Source: an uncultured Erythrobacter sp. (GTDB lineage: Bacteria > Pseudomonadota > Alphaproteobacteria > Sphingomonadales > Sphingomonadaceae). Taken from it: DNA of 64,000 nt. Position numbers and translations under genes: made by a program. The notes beneath the pieces were generated by a model. It saw only the letters and a list, made by a program, of their open reading frames with translations, had not been told where the DNA came from and ran no database searches. The DNA is taken from the NCBI RefSeq assembly GCF_947492365.1, contig NZ_CANLMB010000001.1:1-64000 (forward strand). Reading direction: 5' to 3'. Shown here in pieces: positions 8,158-17,160 of the stretch (position 1 is its first letter; every line of letters begins with the position of its first letter).

Positions 8158-9588
8158 TTGACCACCACAAAGATTCCGATAGCAACAAAGCTTGCGTATG
8201 GTTTCGGAGCTATCGCCTATGGGGTTAAGAACAACGGGTTCGATTTCTTCCTGTTGTTGTTCTACTCACAGATTCTTGGAGTTGAAGCAGAACTGGTCGG
8301 GCTGGCGCTGCTTATCGCACTGGTCTTCGACGCATTCTCCGATCCGTTTGTCGGCTATCTGAGTGACAATACCCGCAGCCGGTGGGGGCGCAGGCACCCA
8401 TGGATGTATTTCGCTGCAATACCGGTCGCGATTGCCTATTTCTTCCTTTGGAGCCCGCCTGAGGGCATTTCGGGCAATATGCTGTTTGCCTATCTGGTCG
8501 TCCTATCGATCCTGATCCGCACTCTTATCACGCTCTATGAAGTGCCAAGCTCTGCGCTCGCCGCGGAACTGACGCGCGACTACGACGAAAGAACGTCACT
8601 TATGGCGTGGCGCACATTCTTTGGCTGGATCGGCGGGACGCTGATCGCCGTCTTTACGCTGGCTGTCATTCTAGCGCCCAATGAAGCCAATCCTAGTGGC
8701 CTGTTCAATCGCGACGGCTTCACCACCTATGGTCTGATCGCCTCCGCAATGATCTTTGTTTCGATCATAGTGGCAAGTCTCGGCACGCACCGTTTGATCC
8801 CGACCTTGCCGGCCGCGCCCGCGAAACAGCCCAAGAAGCTGGGTTTGATATTCGCTGAGATTCTCGAGACTTTGACAAGCAAGTCGTTCTTCGCACTGTT
8901 TATGGCGACCGTCCTATCATCGGTTGCCACCGGCCTTGCGATGAGCCTCAATCTCTACATCAATTCTTTCTTCTGGGGCTTCACGCAGGAACAGATTAGC
9001 ATACTGATCCTCGCATCGCTTGTCGGAGCGGCACTTGCGGTGGTGATTGCACCGTTCTTCACCAAGCAGTTCGGTAAACGCAATGGAGCGCTTATCGCGG
9101 CAGGCGCGACATTGTTCATGTCACCCGTGCTGATCACCCTGCGCTTGCTCGGCGTTCTGGAGCCGATGCCGGTAGATGGGCAATCGTTCCTGTTGCCACT
9201 GATTTTCGTGGTCGCGGTGATCGAGATGACCCTGATAATCTCATTTCAGGTGCTGATGTTCTCGATGATCGCCGATCTGGTGGAAGAAAGCGAGGTTAAG
9301 ACCAAGCGACGGTCAGAAGGTGTGTTCTTTGCAGCGATCACTTTTTCGGCAAAGGCAACGCAGGGTTTGGGGATTTTCGCTGCATCGCTGGTGCTTGCCG
9401 TTGTCAACTTCCCTGAGGGAGCCGAACCAGGCCAGGTTGCAGACAGCACCGTGCAGGAATTTGGTAAAACTTACCTGATTGCGATTGTGGGGCTTTGGGT
9501 CCTGCGACTGCTCTGCGTGCGCCTCTACAAGATCGACCGCGCCGCGCATGAACGCAATGTCGCGCAGACCCTAACCCCGGCTGATTGA
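8158..9588 (+). CDS. GPH-family MFS transporter (Na+/melibiose symporter type)
   Basis: A 476-aa transporter with twelve predicted membrane helices. It carries the GPH-family loop DAFSDPFVGYLSDNTRSRWGRRHPWM between helices 2 and 3. The start is TTG at 8158 with GGAG seven bases upstream; no ATG fits. GPH proteins move sugars, uronides or small organic acids by cation symport. Sphingomonads also use them near TonB receptors for aromatic and natural-product uptake. It is first in an operon with an acetoacetate-decarboxylase-family enzyme, a hydroxyacyl-CoA dehydrogenase and a dioxygenase. It therefore likely carries the substrate across the inner membrane after the TonB receptor (12625-15120) brings it through the outer one. 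Control by the LysR at 15252 is suggested by the upstream site. Confidence 0.87.
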   Translation: MTTTKIPIATKLAYGFGAIAYGVKNNGFDFFLLLFYSQILGVEAELVGLALLIALVFDAFSDPFVGYLSDNTRSRWGRRHPWMYFAAIPVAIAYFFLWSPPEGISGNMLFAYLVVLSILIRTLITLYEVPSSALAAELTRDYDERTSLMAWRTFFGWIGGTLIAVFTLAVILAPNEANPSGLFNRDGFTTYGLIASAMIFVSIIVASLGTHRLIPTLPAAPAKQPKKLGLIFAEILETLTSKSFFALFMATVLSSVATGLAMSLNLYINSFFWGFTQEQISILILASLVGAALAVVIAPFFTKQFGKRNGALIAAGATLFMSPVLITLRLLGVLEPMPVDGQSFLLPLIFVVAVIEMTLIISFQVLMFSMIADLVEESEVKTKRRSEGVFFAAITFSAKATQGLGIFAASLVLAVVNFPEGAEPGQVADSTVQEFGKTYLIAIVGLWVLRLLCVRLYKIDRAAHERNVAQTLTPAD

Positions 9589-9600
9589 GAGGAAGATCGA

Positions 9601-10410
9601 GTGTTCAAGCGTGATCCAACCAAGAGCCACATGATGCCGGCACATTTCGGCGCGCGCTATCACGGTCCGGGCAGTTCCGGCTGGTATCGCGACGTGACCG
9701 CGCTGACTGTTCCATATGTAACCGATGGCAGCCAATTGGCGCAGTTGCTTCCGCAAGGATTCGAGCCAGCTGCCGAGCCGATCATCTCTGTCTTCTATGC
9801 CTGCAACCGACAAGTCGATTGGCTCGCCGGGAGAGGATACAACATGATCGGCGTGAATGCCGACGTTACTTATCGCAGTGATGGCGAATCCCTTGAAGGG
9901 ACCTTTGCGTTGGTCATCTGGGAAAATCTGACCGATCCAATCCTGACTGGGCGCGAGTTACAGGGAATTCCCAAAGTCTATGCCGACATTCCGGATCACA
10001 GCGTCTCCAATGACGTCTGGCGCTGCAATGCGAGCCATTTCGGACACACGATTGTCGATATTGAAGTCTCTGGACTGCGCGCGCCTGAACTTGAGGAGAT
10101 TGCCGCCAGTGAGGAAGACCGCAAGGGCAAAGATAATCCAATGGGCTGGCGCTACATACAGCAGGCTGGATCATTTGAACCCAAACTTGACGAATACACA
10201 ACTTTCCCGAGCGAAAACCACATCACTCAGATCATGCTGGGCGAAGGCAAGGTCGAGTGGAAAAATCTGAGCTGGGAGCAGAATCCGACTCAATTCCATA
10301 TCGTCAATGCTCTCAAGTCGCTGCCAATTCTTGATTATCGGCCTGCTGCGTTAACTAAGGGCAGCACCAATCTGATCCTTCCTGGTCGTCTGCCCAGGCC
10401 GCTCAAATGA
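9601..10410 (+). CDS. Acetoacetate decarboxylase superfamily enzyme
   Basis: A 269-aa protein starting at GTG 9601, after GAGAGGAAG. The family's Schiff-base lysine is recognisable as Lys125 in GRELQGIPKVYADI, with Glu119 in the conserved preceding position. The superfamily includes true acetoacetate decarboxylases. It also includes sphingomonad members that use the same lysine for aldolase-dehydratase chemistry on pyruvate or other keto compounds, so the reaction here cannot be fixed by sequence. It lies 12 bp after the transporter and overlaps the next gene by 4 bp. With the dehydrogenase it could process a beta-keto or aldol-type side-chain product. Confidence 0.8.
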   Translation: MFKRDPTKSHMMPAHFGARYHGPGSSGWYRDVTALTVPYVTDGSQLAQLLPQGFEPAAEPIISVFYACNRQVDWLAGRGYNMIGVNADVTYRSDGESLEGTFALVIWENLTDPILTGRELQGIPKVYADIPDHSVSNDVWRCNASHFGHTIVDIEVSGLRAPELEEIAASEEDRKGKDNPMGWRYIQQAGSFEPKLDEYTTFPSENHITQIMLGEGKVEWKNLSWEQNPTQFHIVNALKSLPILDYRPAALTKGSTNLILPGRLPRPLK

Positions 10411-11669
10411 GGCCTCACGGCGAAGGTCATGTCTGCTTCATCGGCGGCGGCACGATGGGGTGTTACAACGCGCTCTTAGCCGCTCTGGCTGGCTACGACG
10501 CGGTGGTTTACGACATTGCATGGGACTCCCTGCTCGAAGTGCCGCAGCGTGTATCTGAGATAGCCGGAGAGATGGCGATAGCAGGACTTATCTCGCCCAA
10601 AGCCGCGCAGGACGCCTCCTTACGGATCGCGATCCAGAAAGATCTGAAAGCGGCACTTTACGGTGCAGGGCTAGTCAGTGAATCCATTTTTGAAAATCTC
10701 GCAGTGAAGCGCGAATTATTCGCCGAATTGGAGAGATACGCGGCATCCGATACGATCCTTACCACCAACAGCTCATCTCTCTTGGTTTCGGATATCGAGG
10801 ACGCGGTTATTGATGGAAGCCGCTTTGCCGCGCTGCATTCGCATCTGGGAGCGATGTTGTTTGATATCGTGCCCGGTCCGCGGACGTCACCGGCTACACT
10901 TTCACGTTTGCAGGACTATGTGCAACACCTCGGTGGAGTGTCGCTTGTCCTCAAGAAAGAGAACAAGGGGTATGTTTTCAATGCTATGATCGGCCCTGTG
11001 CTGGCGGCTGCTATGCTGCAGGTCATCGATGGCGCAGCGAGCATTGAAGAGGTTGACCGGGCGTGGATGAAGCGCACGGGTTCTCCGATGGGGCCGTTCG
11101 GGATGATGGACCTGTTCGGCACGCGGCTGATCTATGATAGCTGGAAGAACCGCCCGGCGATGCCGGAACAACCATTGATGGATCTGATGAGGCGTAAGGT
11201 CCTGTCCTTTCTCGCACCTGTTGTGGGGACGGGGCGATTTGGGATGAGGAGCGGTCGCGGATTCTATACTTATCCTGCCCCCGCTTATGCCGCGCCCGAC
11301 TTTCTCCAAGCTCATCCCGAATCGTCTCTGGCCGACTATGCTCTGACATCGGCATGGACTCAGAATGCAGTCTTGATCGCCACCAATGACGTAGCGCGGC
11401 CCCATGATGTCGATCGCGCTTGGATTGCAGCCACCCGACAGGCCAAAGGACCTTTCGCTATCCTAGATGAAATCGGATTGGATCGCGCATTGACACTGTT
11501 CCACGTGACAGGACCACTTGCAGGGCCGGAGAATGCAGGCAAGGTGCATAAATGCCTGATCGATCAGCTTGCGCAAGGTCGATCCGGCTTGCAGGTGGGC
11601 AAAGGGTTTTATGAGTATCCAGACCCAGCCTATGCTGCTGTAACTTTCCTGTCGGGGAGTGTGATTTGA
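10407..11669 (+). CDS. 3-hydroxyacyl-CoA dehydrogenase family protein
   Basis: A 420-aa protein with an N-terminal Rossmann fold (VCFIGGGTMGCYNALLA; NAD motif at 13-18). TTNSSSLLVSDI and the catalytic His region in ALHSHLGAMLFDIVPGP follow. Two consecutive C-terminal dimerisation domains are visible, near residues 185-285 (MKRTGSPMGPFGMMDLFG, then GRGFYTYP) and about 315-410 (GPFAILDEIGLD, then GKGFYEYP). Such enzymes oxidise 3-hydroxyacyl-CoA to 3-ketoacyl-CoA with NAD, or act on free hydroxy acids in aromatic pathways. No CoA ligase or thiolase is nearby, so a CoA-independent substrate is possible. It overlaps the genes on both sides by about 4 bp and is clearly cotranscribed. Confidence 0.85.
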   Translation: MRPHGEGHVCFIGGGTMGCYNALLAALAGYDAVVYDIAWDSLLEVPQRVSEIAGEMAIAGLISPKAAQDASLRIAIQKDLKAALYGAGLVSESIFENLAVKRELFAELERYAASDTILTTNSSSLLVSDIEDAVIDGSRFAALHSHLGAMLFDIVPGPRTSPATLSRLQDYVQHLGGVSLVLKKENKGYVFNAMIGPVLAAAMLQVIDGAASIEEVDRAWMKRTGSPMGPFGMMDLFGTRLIYDSWKNRPAMPEQPLMDLMRRKVLSFLAPVVGTGRFGMRSGRGFYTYPAPAYAAPDFLQAHPESSLADYALTSAWTQNAVLIATNDVARPHDVDRAWIAATRQAKGPFAILDEIGLDRALTLFHVTGPLAGPENAGKVHKCLIDQLAQGRSGLQVGKGFYEYPDPAYAAVTFLSGSVI

Positions 11670-12499
11670 AAGCCAGCGACTGGTCACAATCTTGCGGCTC
11701 CTTGATCGAAGGTGTCCAACTGGCCGATGCCAGCGATTCAGAAATCTATCAAATGCGGCAATTGCTAGCGCGACGCGGTGTCTTATTCTTTAGAGATCAG
11801 GACTTTGCACCGGCAGCGCATTTGGCCTTTGCGAAGAGTTTCGGCGACCTCGTCCTCAACAAATTCTTCATGCCGGTTGAAGGGTTTCATGAGATTGCCG
11901 AGGTGCGCAAGGAAGCCAACCAAACCACGAATATCGGCGGCGGCTGGCACACTGATCACAGCTATGATGTTGCACCTGCGCTTGGATCCATCCTTGTCGC
12001 CCGAGAATTGCCGACAAAAGGCGGCGACACGTTGTTTGCCAATATGCACGCCGCATGGAGCGCTTTGCCTGATCCGCTCAAACAGCGCGCAAAGCAGCTA
12101 ACAGCGGTACATTCCAATGCCCATATCTATGGACGGGACGGCTATTATTCGAGGACCGATCTTGCCAGCTCTCTTAAGGGTTCGGATGATGTCGGTTCGG
12201 CGACTCATCCGGTGATGGTGCGTCATCCGCAGACGGGCGCGGAGATCCTGTATGTGAATCCGGCACACACAATTGCTTTGGAAGGATTGGCGCGCGAGGA
12301 AAGCGAGGAATTTCTAAGAGTCTTGTTCCACCATGCTCAACAGCCGCAATTCCAATGCAGGTTCAATTGGCAACCAGGCTCGGTTGCGATCTGGGATAAC
12401 CGTCTAACCTGGCATCTTGCCGAGAATGACTATGATGGTGAACGCCGCTTGATGCATCGCATCACACTGGCCGGAGAGCCATTTCCTTTGCCTACATAA
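11666..12499 (+). CDS. TauD/TfdA-family Fe(II)/2-oxoglutarate dioxygenase
   Basis: A 277-aa dioxygenase. The iron triad is His95/Asp97 (GGWHTDHSYD) and His250 (DNRLTWHLAENDYDGERR). Arg265 in LMHRITL would bind 2-oxoglutarate. Family members hydroxylate next to a heteroatom: taurine, 2,4-D, alkyl sulfates, aryloxyalkanoates. The start is TTG 11666, with GGGGAG six bases upstream, overlapping the preceding stop. Presence beside a sulfatase raises two alternatives: oxidative removal of a sulfate or sulfonate, or ether cleavage of the same substrate class. It is the last gene of the LysR-linked operon. Confidence 0.87.
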   Translation: MKASDWSQSCGSLIEGVQLADASDSEIYQMRQLLARRGVLFFRDQDFAPAAHLAFAKSFGDLVLNKFFMPVEGFHEIAEVRKEANQTTNIGGGWHTDHSYDVAPALGSILVARELPTKGGDTLFANMHAAWSALPDPLKQRAKQLTAVHSNAHIYGRDGYYSRTDLASSLKGSDDVGSATHPVMVRHPQTGAEILYVNPAHTIALEGLAREESEEFLRVLFHHAQQPQFQCRFNWQPGSVAIWDNRLTWHLAENDYDGERRLMHRITLAGEPFPLPT

Positions 12500-12624
12500 G
12501 GGCATTGCACATCATTATATGGACGTGGCCTCGCGCTTCATCCTTCACACAAATTCAGCTCGATCGGCGACGTCCGAAGGTTTGCAAATCCACCTCCGGA
12601 CGCACCGCATCTTGTCACTCCAGC

Positions 12625-15120
12625 TCAAAAGCTGAACTGAACCTCTGCGCCAAAACTGCGCGGCGGAGTGTAGCTCAACGTCTGGCCAAAACGCGAAGAC
12701 CGGCTTCCTTCCAGTGCATCTGCACCGTCATAGCCAAGCGTATCGAAGACATTGCGGACATAAGCGATCAAGCGGATGTTCCGGTCGGGTGCCACATATG
12801 TCGCACGCAGATCCACCTGATCCCAACCCGGAGCGCGGTAGTTTGGATTGTCAAAAACACCGTAGTAGGCGTTTGAGCGATAGACGTAGCTCCCCGCAAA
12901 GAACAGGTCCCCCTGAGCAAGCGGCACGTCGATCAGGCCTGACACGGAAAGTTTGTGCTTTGACGATGCCGGCAAGCGGTTGCCATCAATGCTGATCAGA
13001 TTGTTGCCCGGCAGATTTGGATCATCAAAGAGCATATCGATCTGAGTGATCCGCGCATCGAGATAGGCGTAGTTGGCATTGAATTCGAACCAGTCGGTGG
13101 CTTCCCAGGATGTCTCAAGTTCAAAACCGGTCGACTTCGACGTCGGCACATTGAACAGATTGCCGAGGCCAATCCCGCCGGTTTCGACCTCGATCGGAAC
13201 TTGCAAACCATCATAGACGTAATGGAATGCAGTCGCATTCAGCGTAAAGCCGTAAGCTGGACGGCTCTTGATACCGATTTCAAACGCATCGACTTCCTCT
13301 TTGTCGACCACAGCATTTTCGGAATAGACACCAAGATTGAAACCGCCGGATTTGATGCCGCGCGAATAGCTGCCGAATATCAAAGTGTCGGGATTTGGCG
13401 CATAATCAAGGCCAAGGCGCCACGAAAGTCCGCCCCAGTCATCCTCGAATGAACGGGTTTGGGCGCCAGATCCAGTCAAGCCCGGAAATACTGTGTTGAG
13501 GACCGGAACGGTCACATCGAATGCCGGCGTGAAAGGCCCGCAACCAAACCCGAAGCAGCCAACCGGATCAACCGTCGGATCGGTGGGGTTCCAACCGACA
13601 AGACGGAAAGATTCATCGCCCTTCTTCTCGTCACGCGAATAGCGCAGGCCTACCGTGAGCTTTAGCCCATCCGACACCTCGAAATCCGCCTGACCGAAAG
13701 CAGCTAACCCGTCGATCTCGAGATTGCTTCTGCCTTCGTAAAATGAGCGGCGGGGATTGGTGGCACAGGTCGCGGTTGGAATGCCAAACTGGCCCAGACA
13801 GATCGGTGCTACGATCGCGGCACTCAGATTGTCTGACCCATCTGCATCGACGAATTGGGTGATCGGCTGTGAGAAATCTTCGTGATATTGGTAGAGGCCA
13901 ACGATCCAATTGAACGCGGCTGGGTCGCTGTTCGATAGGGTGATCTCGTTGCTATAGTAGCTCTTGTCCTCGATGTATTCCTGCACATAGGTCGGGTTGT
14001 AAGTGTAGGTGAATGCAGCAAAAGCGGGGCTCAGCGCAGCCAATGTTCCCGCACCAGTTGTGACAGAATCCACGCTCGTGAAATCGTAGTCCGAAATCTG
14101 CTCGTAAAAGTACTGCGAATAGCCACCGACATATTTGACAGTGACACCGCCCATATCCGCGGTCAGGTGAGCGACGATATTGTGGTTGTCCGTTAGTTTT
14201 TGGCTGGCGCGGGTATTGGCATCGAAAGACCGCGGATCGGTCACACCCGGAGACGCAACCGCATACCCGAAGGCCGCACTCGGCACGAGTCCTTCGGGCA
14301 GAACCTCGGTTGTAGAAAACGGCGTAACCAAGCCTCCAGTGCGGTTGTGGTCATCCCATTCGGCGTGGGAATATTTTAGCCACAATTCGGTGCTGTCTGA
14401 AATGTCCCATTCCAGTTGCCCCTCGACAAGAAACCGATCGAGTGTCCCTTCGTCTTCGAGGCCGGAAATATTGGTATACGGCTCGTCAAAAAAGCGGGGC
14501 CCGACCTGAACGCTGACACGCGCTCTCAACTCATCAGTGATCGGACCAGAGAGATAGCCCTCTCCGATCCAGAAACCCAAACTTTCGACAGTCGCGCGCA
14601 CTTCGCCTTCAAATTCGTCGGTTGGGCGCTTCGAGACGACATTGAGCGACCCGCCGATCGAATTTCGTCCATACAAAGTGCCCTGAGGCCCACGCAGCAC
14701 TTCGACACGCTCAACAAACATCGGCGTCTTGGACGCCTCGGCGGCCGAAGCCGTGTAGAAGCCGTCATTGTAAGTAGCTACACCCGGGTCGGTGCCGATA
14801 ATATTGGTCAGCCGGCCAATGCCGCGGATCGAAAGCCGATCGAGCGAAGCCGAAAAGCTGAGTCCGGGGGTGAAGTTAGACATGTCCTGAATCGTGCGAA
14901 TTCCCAGACGATCGCGATCTTCATCGGAAAAGACCGAGATGGCGATCGGCACATCTTGAACGTCTTGTTCGCGCCGCTGGGCAATCACGAGAATTTCATC
15001 GCGCTGTTCGGATGCAGGCACACCCTCCGCGCCTTCGCTGGTTTCGACTGACTGTCCGTAAACTGGTTGGGCGGCTGCCAAGCCGACGATAGAAACTGTT
15101 GTGAACAATGCGCTTTTCAT
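12625..15120 (-). CDS. TonB-dependent outer-membrane receptor (catabolic type)
   Basis: An 831-aa receptor with a signal peptide (MKSALFTTVSIVGLAAAQPVYGQ). A TonB-box-like region and plug follow (DEILVIAQRREQDVQDVPIAISVF, then VEVLRGPQGTLYGRNSIGGSLNVVSKRP). The long barrel ends in a terminal aromatic (EVQFSF). The start at 15120 has GGGAG six bases upstream; a longer frame to 15177 has no support. It is convergent with the dioxygenase gene and divergent from lysR, whose shared 23-bp site lies in the common promoter. It is therefore the likely outer-membrane entry route for the cluster's substrate. Barrel type alone does not give the ligand. Confidence 0.92.
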   Translation of the reverse strand: MKSALFTTVSIVGLAAAQPVYGQSVETSEGAEGVPASEQRDEILVIAQRREQDVQDVPIAISVFSDEDRDRLGIRTIQDMSNFTPGLSFSASLDRLSIRGIGRLTNIIGTDPGVATYNDGFYTASAAEASKTPMFVERVEVLRGPQGTLYGRNSIGGSLNVVSKRPTDEFEGEVRATVESLGFWIGEGYLSGPITDELRARVSVQVGPRFFDEPYTNISGLEDEGTLDRFLVEGQLEWDISDSTELWLKYSHAEWDDHNRTGGLVTPFSTTEVLPEGLVPSAAFGYAVASPGVTDPRSFDANTRASQKLTDNHNIVAHLTADMGGVTVKYVGGYSQYFYEQISDYDFTSVDSVTTGAGTLAALSPAFAAFTYTYNPTYVQEYIEDKSYYSNEITLSNSDPAAFNWIVGLYQYHEDFSQPITQFVDADGSDNLSAAIVAPICLGQFGIPTATCATNPRRSFYEGRSNLEIDGLAAFGQADFEVSDGLKLTVGLRYSRDEKKGDESFRLVGWNPTDPTVDPVGCFGFGCGPFTPAFDVTVPVLNTVFPGLTGSGAQTRSFEDDWGGLSWRLGLDYAPNPDTLIFGSYSRGIKSGGFNLGVYSENAVVDKEEVDAFEIGIKSRPAYGFTLNATAFHYVYDGLQVPIEVETGGIGLGNLFNVPTSKSTGFELETSWEATDWFEFNANYAYLDARITQIDMLFDDPNLPGNNLISIDGNRLPASSKHKLSVSGLIDVPLAQGDLFFAGSYVYRSNAYYGVFDNPNYRAPGWDQVDLRATYVAPDRNIRLIAYVRNVFDTLGYDGADALEGSRSSRFGQTLSYTPPRSFGAEVQFSF

Positions 15121-15251
15121 ATCCCGCTCCCTTGAATGACACTTTCCTGATCGGCGCGGTAGGCGCGATCGGTTCATTTCAGAATTGCAGGATCATCAAT
15201 CTATCTATTTCAGGCAATAAGGTTAGAATAGCTATCCAATTGGAGTGAGTG
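15121..15251. promoter_or_regulatory. Divergent promoter with LysR-type operator, copy B
   Basis: The region separates the TonB receptor and lysR. On the minus strand, 15237-15215 reads GGATAGCTATTCTAACC followed by TTATTG, nearly identical to the site upstream of the transporter operon (8081-8103). It lies 14 bases before the lysR ATG, where autoregulation by LysR proteins commonly occurs, and about 95 bases upstream of the receptor start. Confidence 0.65.
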
Positions 15252-16193
15252 ATGGACGAACTTTGGAGATTTAGGCAGCTCATAACTTTGGCCGAACTGG
15301 GTAATTTCCGGCGTGCTGCAGACAAACTTGGCATCACCCACGGTGCACTGAGTCAAACCGTTGCCAAGTTCGAAGAGCAATACGGAACCCAATTGTTCGA
15401 ACGCAAAAAGCGCAAGACCACACCGACAGCATATGGTGAGCGCCTCTTGGTCGCAGCGCACCAATCGGTTGAATTGGTTTCACAGGCAAGGCGCGACATC
15501 GCCTTGATGGAAAACCTCAAGCTGGGCCGGCTTATCATAGGGGTCGACACTGCGATCACAGAGGGCCTGCTTGCTCCCGCAATGGCCGCCCTGCTCGCAA
15601 AATTTCCGGAACTCCAATTCACGACCCTAGAACACAACTGGCGCTCGATGGAAGGCGATCTTTCGAGAGACAGAATCGATATGTTCATCGGACTGTCGCC
15701 GGACCGTCATAGCGATCAATTCGACTATCGGAATTTTCCATTGGTGCCGCCAATTTTTGCTTGCCGGGCGGGACATCCGCTTACCAAAAAGAGCACTTTC
15801 GAAGTTTCAGACCTTATCTCCTATCCTTATGGAGGGTCCGAGGTGCCGGACTGGTTTCTCAAGCAATTCGTTGACGCATTTCCCGCGCAGTTTGAATCGA
15901 TTTCATCTTTGAGAGAGATCTTCCTGACGACCCATGAGCTTGGCCTGCTTCGCCAGTTGCTGACCAATACCGATATTTTGGGCCTACTCCCGGAGGCTGT
16001 GATCAGGCAGGAAATTCATGCGGGCAAAGTAGCAGTGCTCTCCACGCTGGATCAGTTGATGCCTGTTGAAGTCGCTGGGACGATAGTCACACGGCAGGAC
16101 CGGTCGCTCCCGCCATCCGCTATTCATCTCTCTGCCATTGTGGAGGATATGGCGCTACGTGGATTTGGTGCGTACCAGAGGCTGGTTCGTTAG
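15252..16193 (+). CDS. LysR family transcriptional regulator
   Basis: A 313-aa LysR regulator. The N-terminal winged HTH is clear (LITLAELGNFRRAADKLGITHGALSQTVAKFEEQYGTQLFER), followed by a periplasmic-binding-protein-like effector domain. ATG 15252 is preferred over the adjacent GTG 15249 because GGAG lies six bases before it. It is divergent from the TonB receptor, and a matching operator upstream of the transporter operon implies it activates both. The effector is unknown. It closes the catabolic region; the integration module begins just after it. Confidence 0.92.
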   Translation: MDELWRFRQLITLAELGNFRRAADKLGITHGALSQTVAKFEEQYGTQLFERKKRKTTPTAYGERLLVAAHQSVELVSQARRDIALMENLKLGRLIIGVDTAITEGLLAPAMAALLAKFPELQFTTLEHNWRSMEGDLSRDRIDMFIGLSPDRHSDQFDYRNFPLVPPIFACRAGHPLTKKSTFEVSDLISYPYGGSEVPDWFLKQFVDAFPAQFESISSLREIFLTTHELGLLRQLLTNTDILGLLPEAVIRQEIHAGKVAVLSTLDQLMPVEVAGTIVTRQDRSLPPSAIHLSAIVEDMALRGFGAYQRLVR

Positions 16194-16342
16194 CGCCTTG
16201 GTAAGGCCATCCAGCTTCATTTTTCGATAGTCGATTTTCTAGCTTCCGTCCGTTAGGCGACCAAGATTGATTGTAAGCGGACGGTCAGTCAGCACTCCCG
16301 ATAGCGGACGCCAGCCGGGTCGTGGCTGGCGCCCAGCAGCGG
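16194..16342. other. Intergenic, repeat-like words and a hairpin
   Basis: The region between convergent lysR and recombinase genes contains AGCGGAC-type words (16277-16283, 16304-16309). It also has an 8-bp perfect hairpin, CGCCAGCC (16309-16316) with GGCTGGCG (16324-16331), loop GGGTCGT. There is no T-run, so a terminator is uncertain. No copy of the tRNA-Val 3' end was found here by eye. Confidence 0.35.
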
Positions 16343-16975
16343 TCAGATTTCGGTTTTCTCGGCAAGAGTGAGGGCGTCCTCAATGTCCACACCCAAGTAG
16401 CGAACTGTGTTTTCGATTTTTGAATGGCCCAGCAGGATCTGGATCGCGCGGATGTTTCCGGTCGCCTTGTAGATTATCGAGGCTTTGGTGCGACGCAGCG
16501 AGTGAGTGCCATGCTCCTCGGGCCGCAATCCAATAGCTGCCACCCACTCATCAACAAGCCGAGCGTATTGTCGCGTGCTCAAGTGGCGAGCGGGATCAAC
16601 TCGGCTCGGAAAGACAAAGTCCTCGACGTCACCGCCTCTGAGCTCCAGCCAGGCAAACAAGCTTGCACGCGCGTCAGCTGCGATCTCGAACTGGACTGGC
16701 CTACCTGTCTTTCGCTGCGTGATTGTTGCTCGCGTCCTGATGTCCGGACCGCTGACCAAATCGCCGATTTTCAGCTCAACGAGATCACAGCCTCGCAGCT
16801 TGCTATCAATCGCCAGATCGAACAGCGCTCGATCGCGAAAGCGCTCTTCGCGATCTAAGAAGAAACGGATCGCCCAGATCTGCTTCTGATTGAATGGACG
16901 CTTAGGCCCGATCTTCGCTCCAAAATTCCACGGCACTCGATTTTGAGCAGCGGGGTCAAAGTGTGAGTAGGTCAT
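16343..16975 (-). CDS. Short tyrosine recombinase (catalytic domain only)
   Basis: A 210-aa protein with the full catalytic set of a tyrosine recombinase: Arg61 (KLRGCDL), Lys89 (QRKTGRP), His158/Arg161 (THSLRR), His184 (LLGHSKIENT) and nucleophile Tyr193 (VRYLGV). It lacks the usual N-terminal core-binding SAM-like domain, so it is about half the size of XerC/D. The start at 16975 has AAGGAG seven bases upstream. Such short recombinases occur singly in alphaproteobacterial accessory regions; their target sites are mostly unknown. It faces away from the divergent unknown gene at 17161. All catalytic residues are present, so it is probably active. Confidence 0.85.
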   Translation of the reverse strand: MTYSHFDPAAQNRVPWNFGAKIGPKRPFNQKQIWAIRFFLDREERFRDRALFDLAIDSKLRGCDLVELKIGDLVSGPDIRTRATITQRKTGRPVQFEIAADARASLFAWLELRGGDVEDFVFPSRVDPARHLSTRQYARLVDEWVAAIGLRPEEHGTHSLRRTKASIIYKATGNIRAIQILLGHSKIENTVRYLGVDIEDALTLAEKTEI

Positions 16976-17160
16976 TTTCATTCTCCTTGGCCGGAATGGC
17001 CTCGAAGAATGTCTGCTTTCCGGAACTAAGATCTCGGATGCTTACGTCTTGGACTGGGGCGCATTGCTGACGTAAGAAACCGATGCTCGCGGCCGATATA
17101 CCAGATTTGACCAAGGCATTTGCTTGCGTTTGCGGATTGCTTTGCCTTAGCCACGAACTC

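Noticed and set aside
16309..16331. Hairpin near the recombinase as a left attachment site
   Set aside because: No similarity to the tRNA-Val 3' end or to sequence near 20.1 kb was seen, so an attachment role is unsupported.
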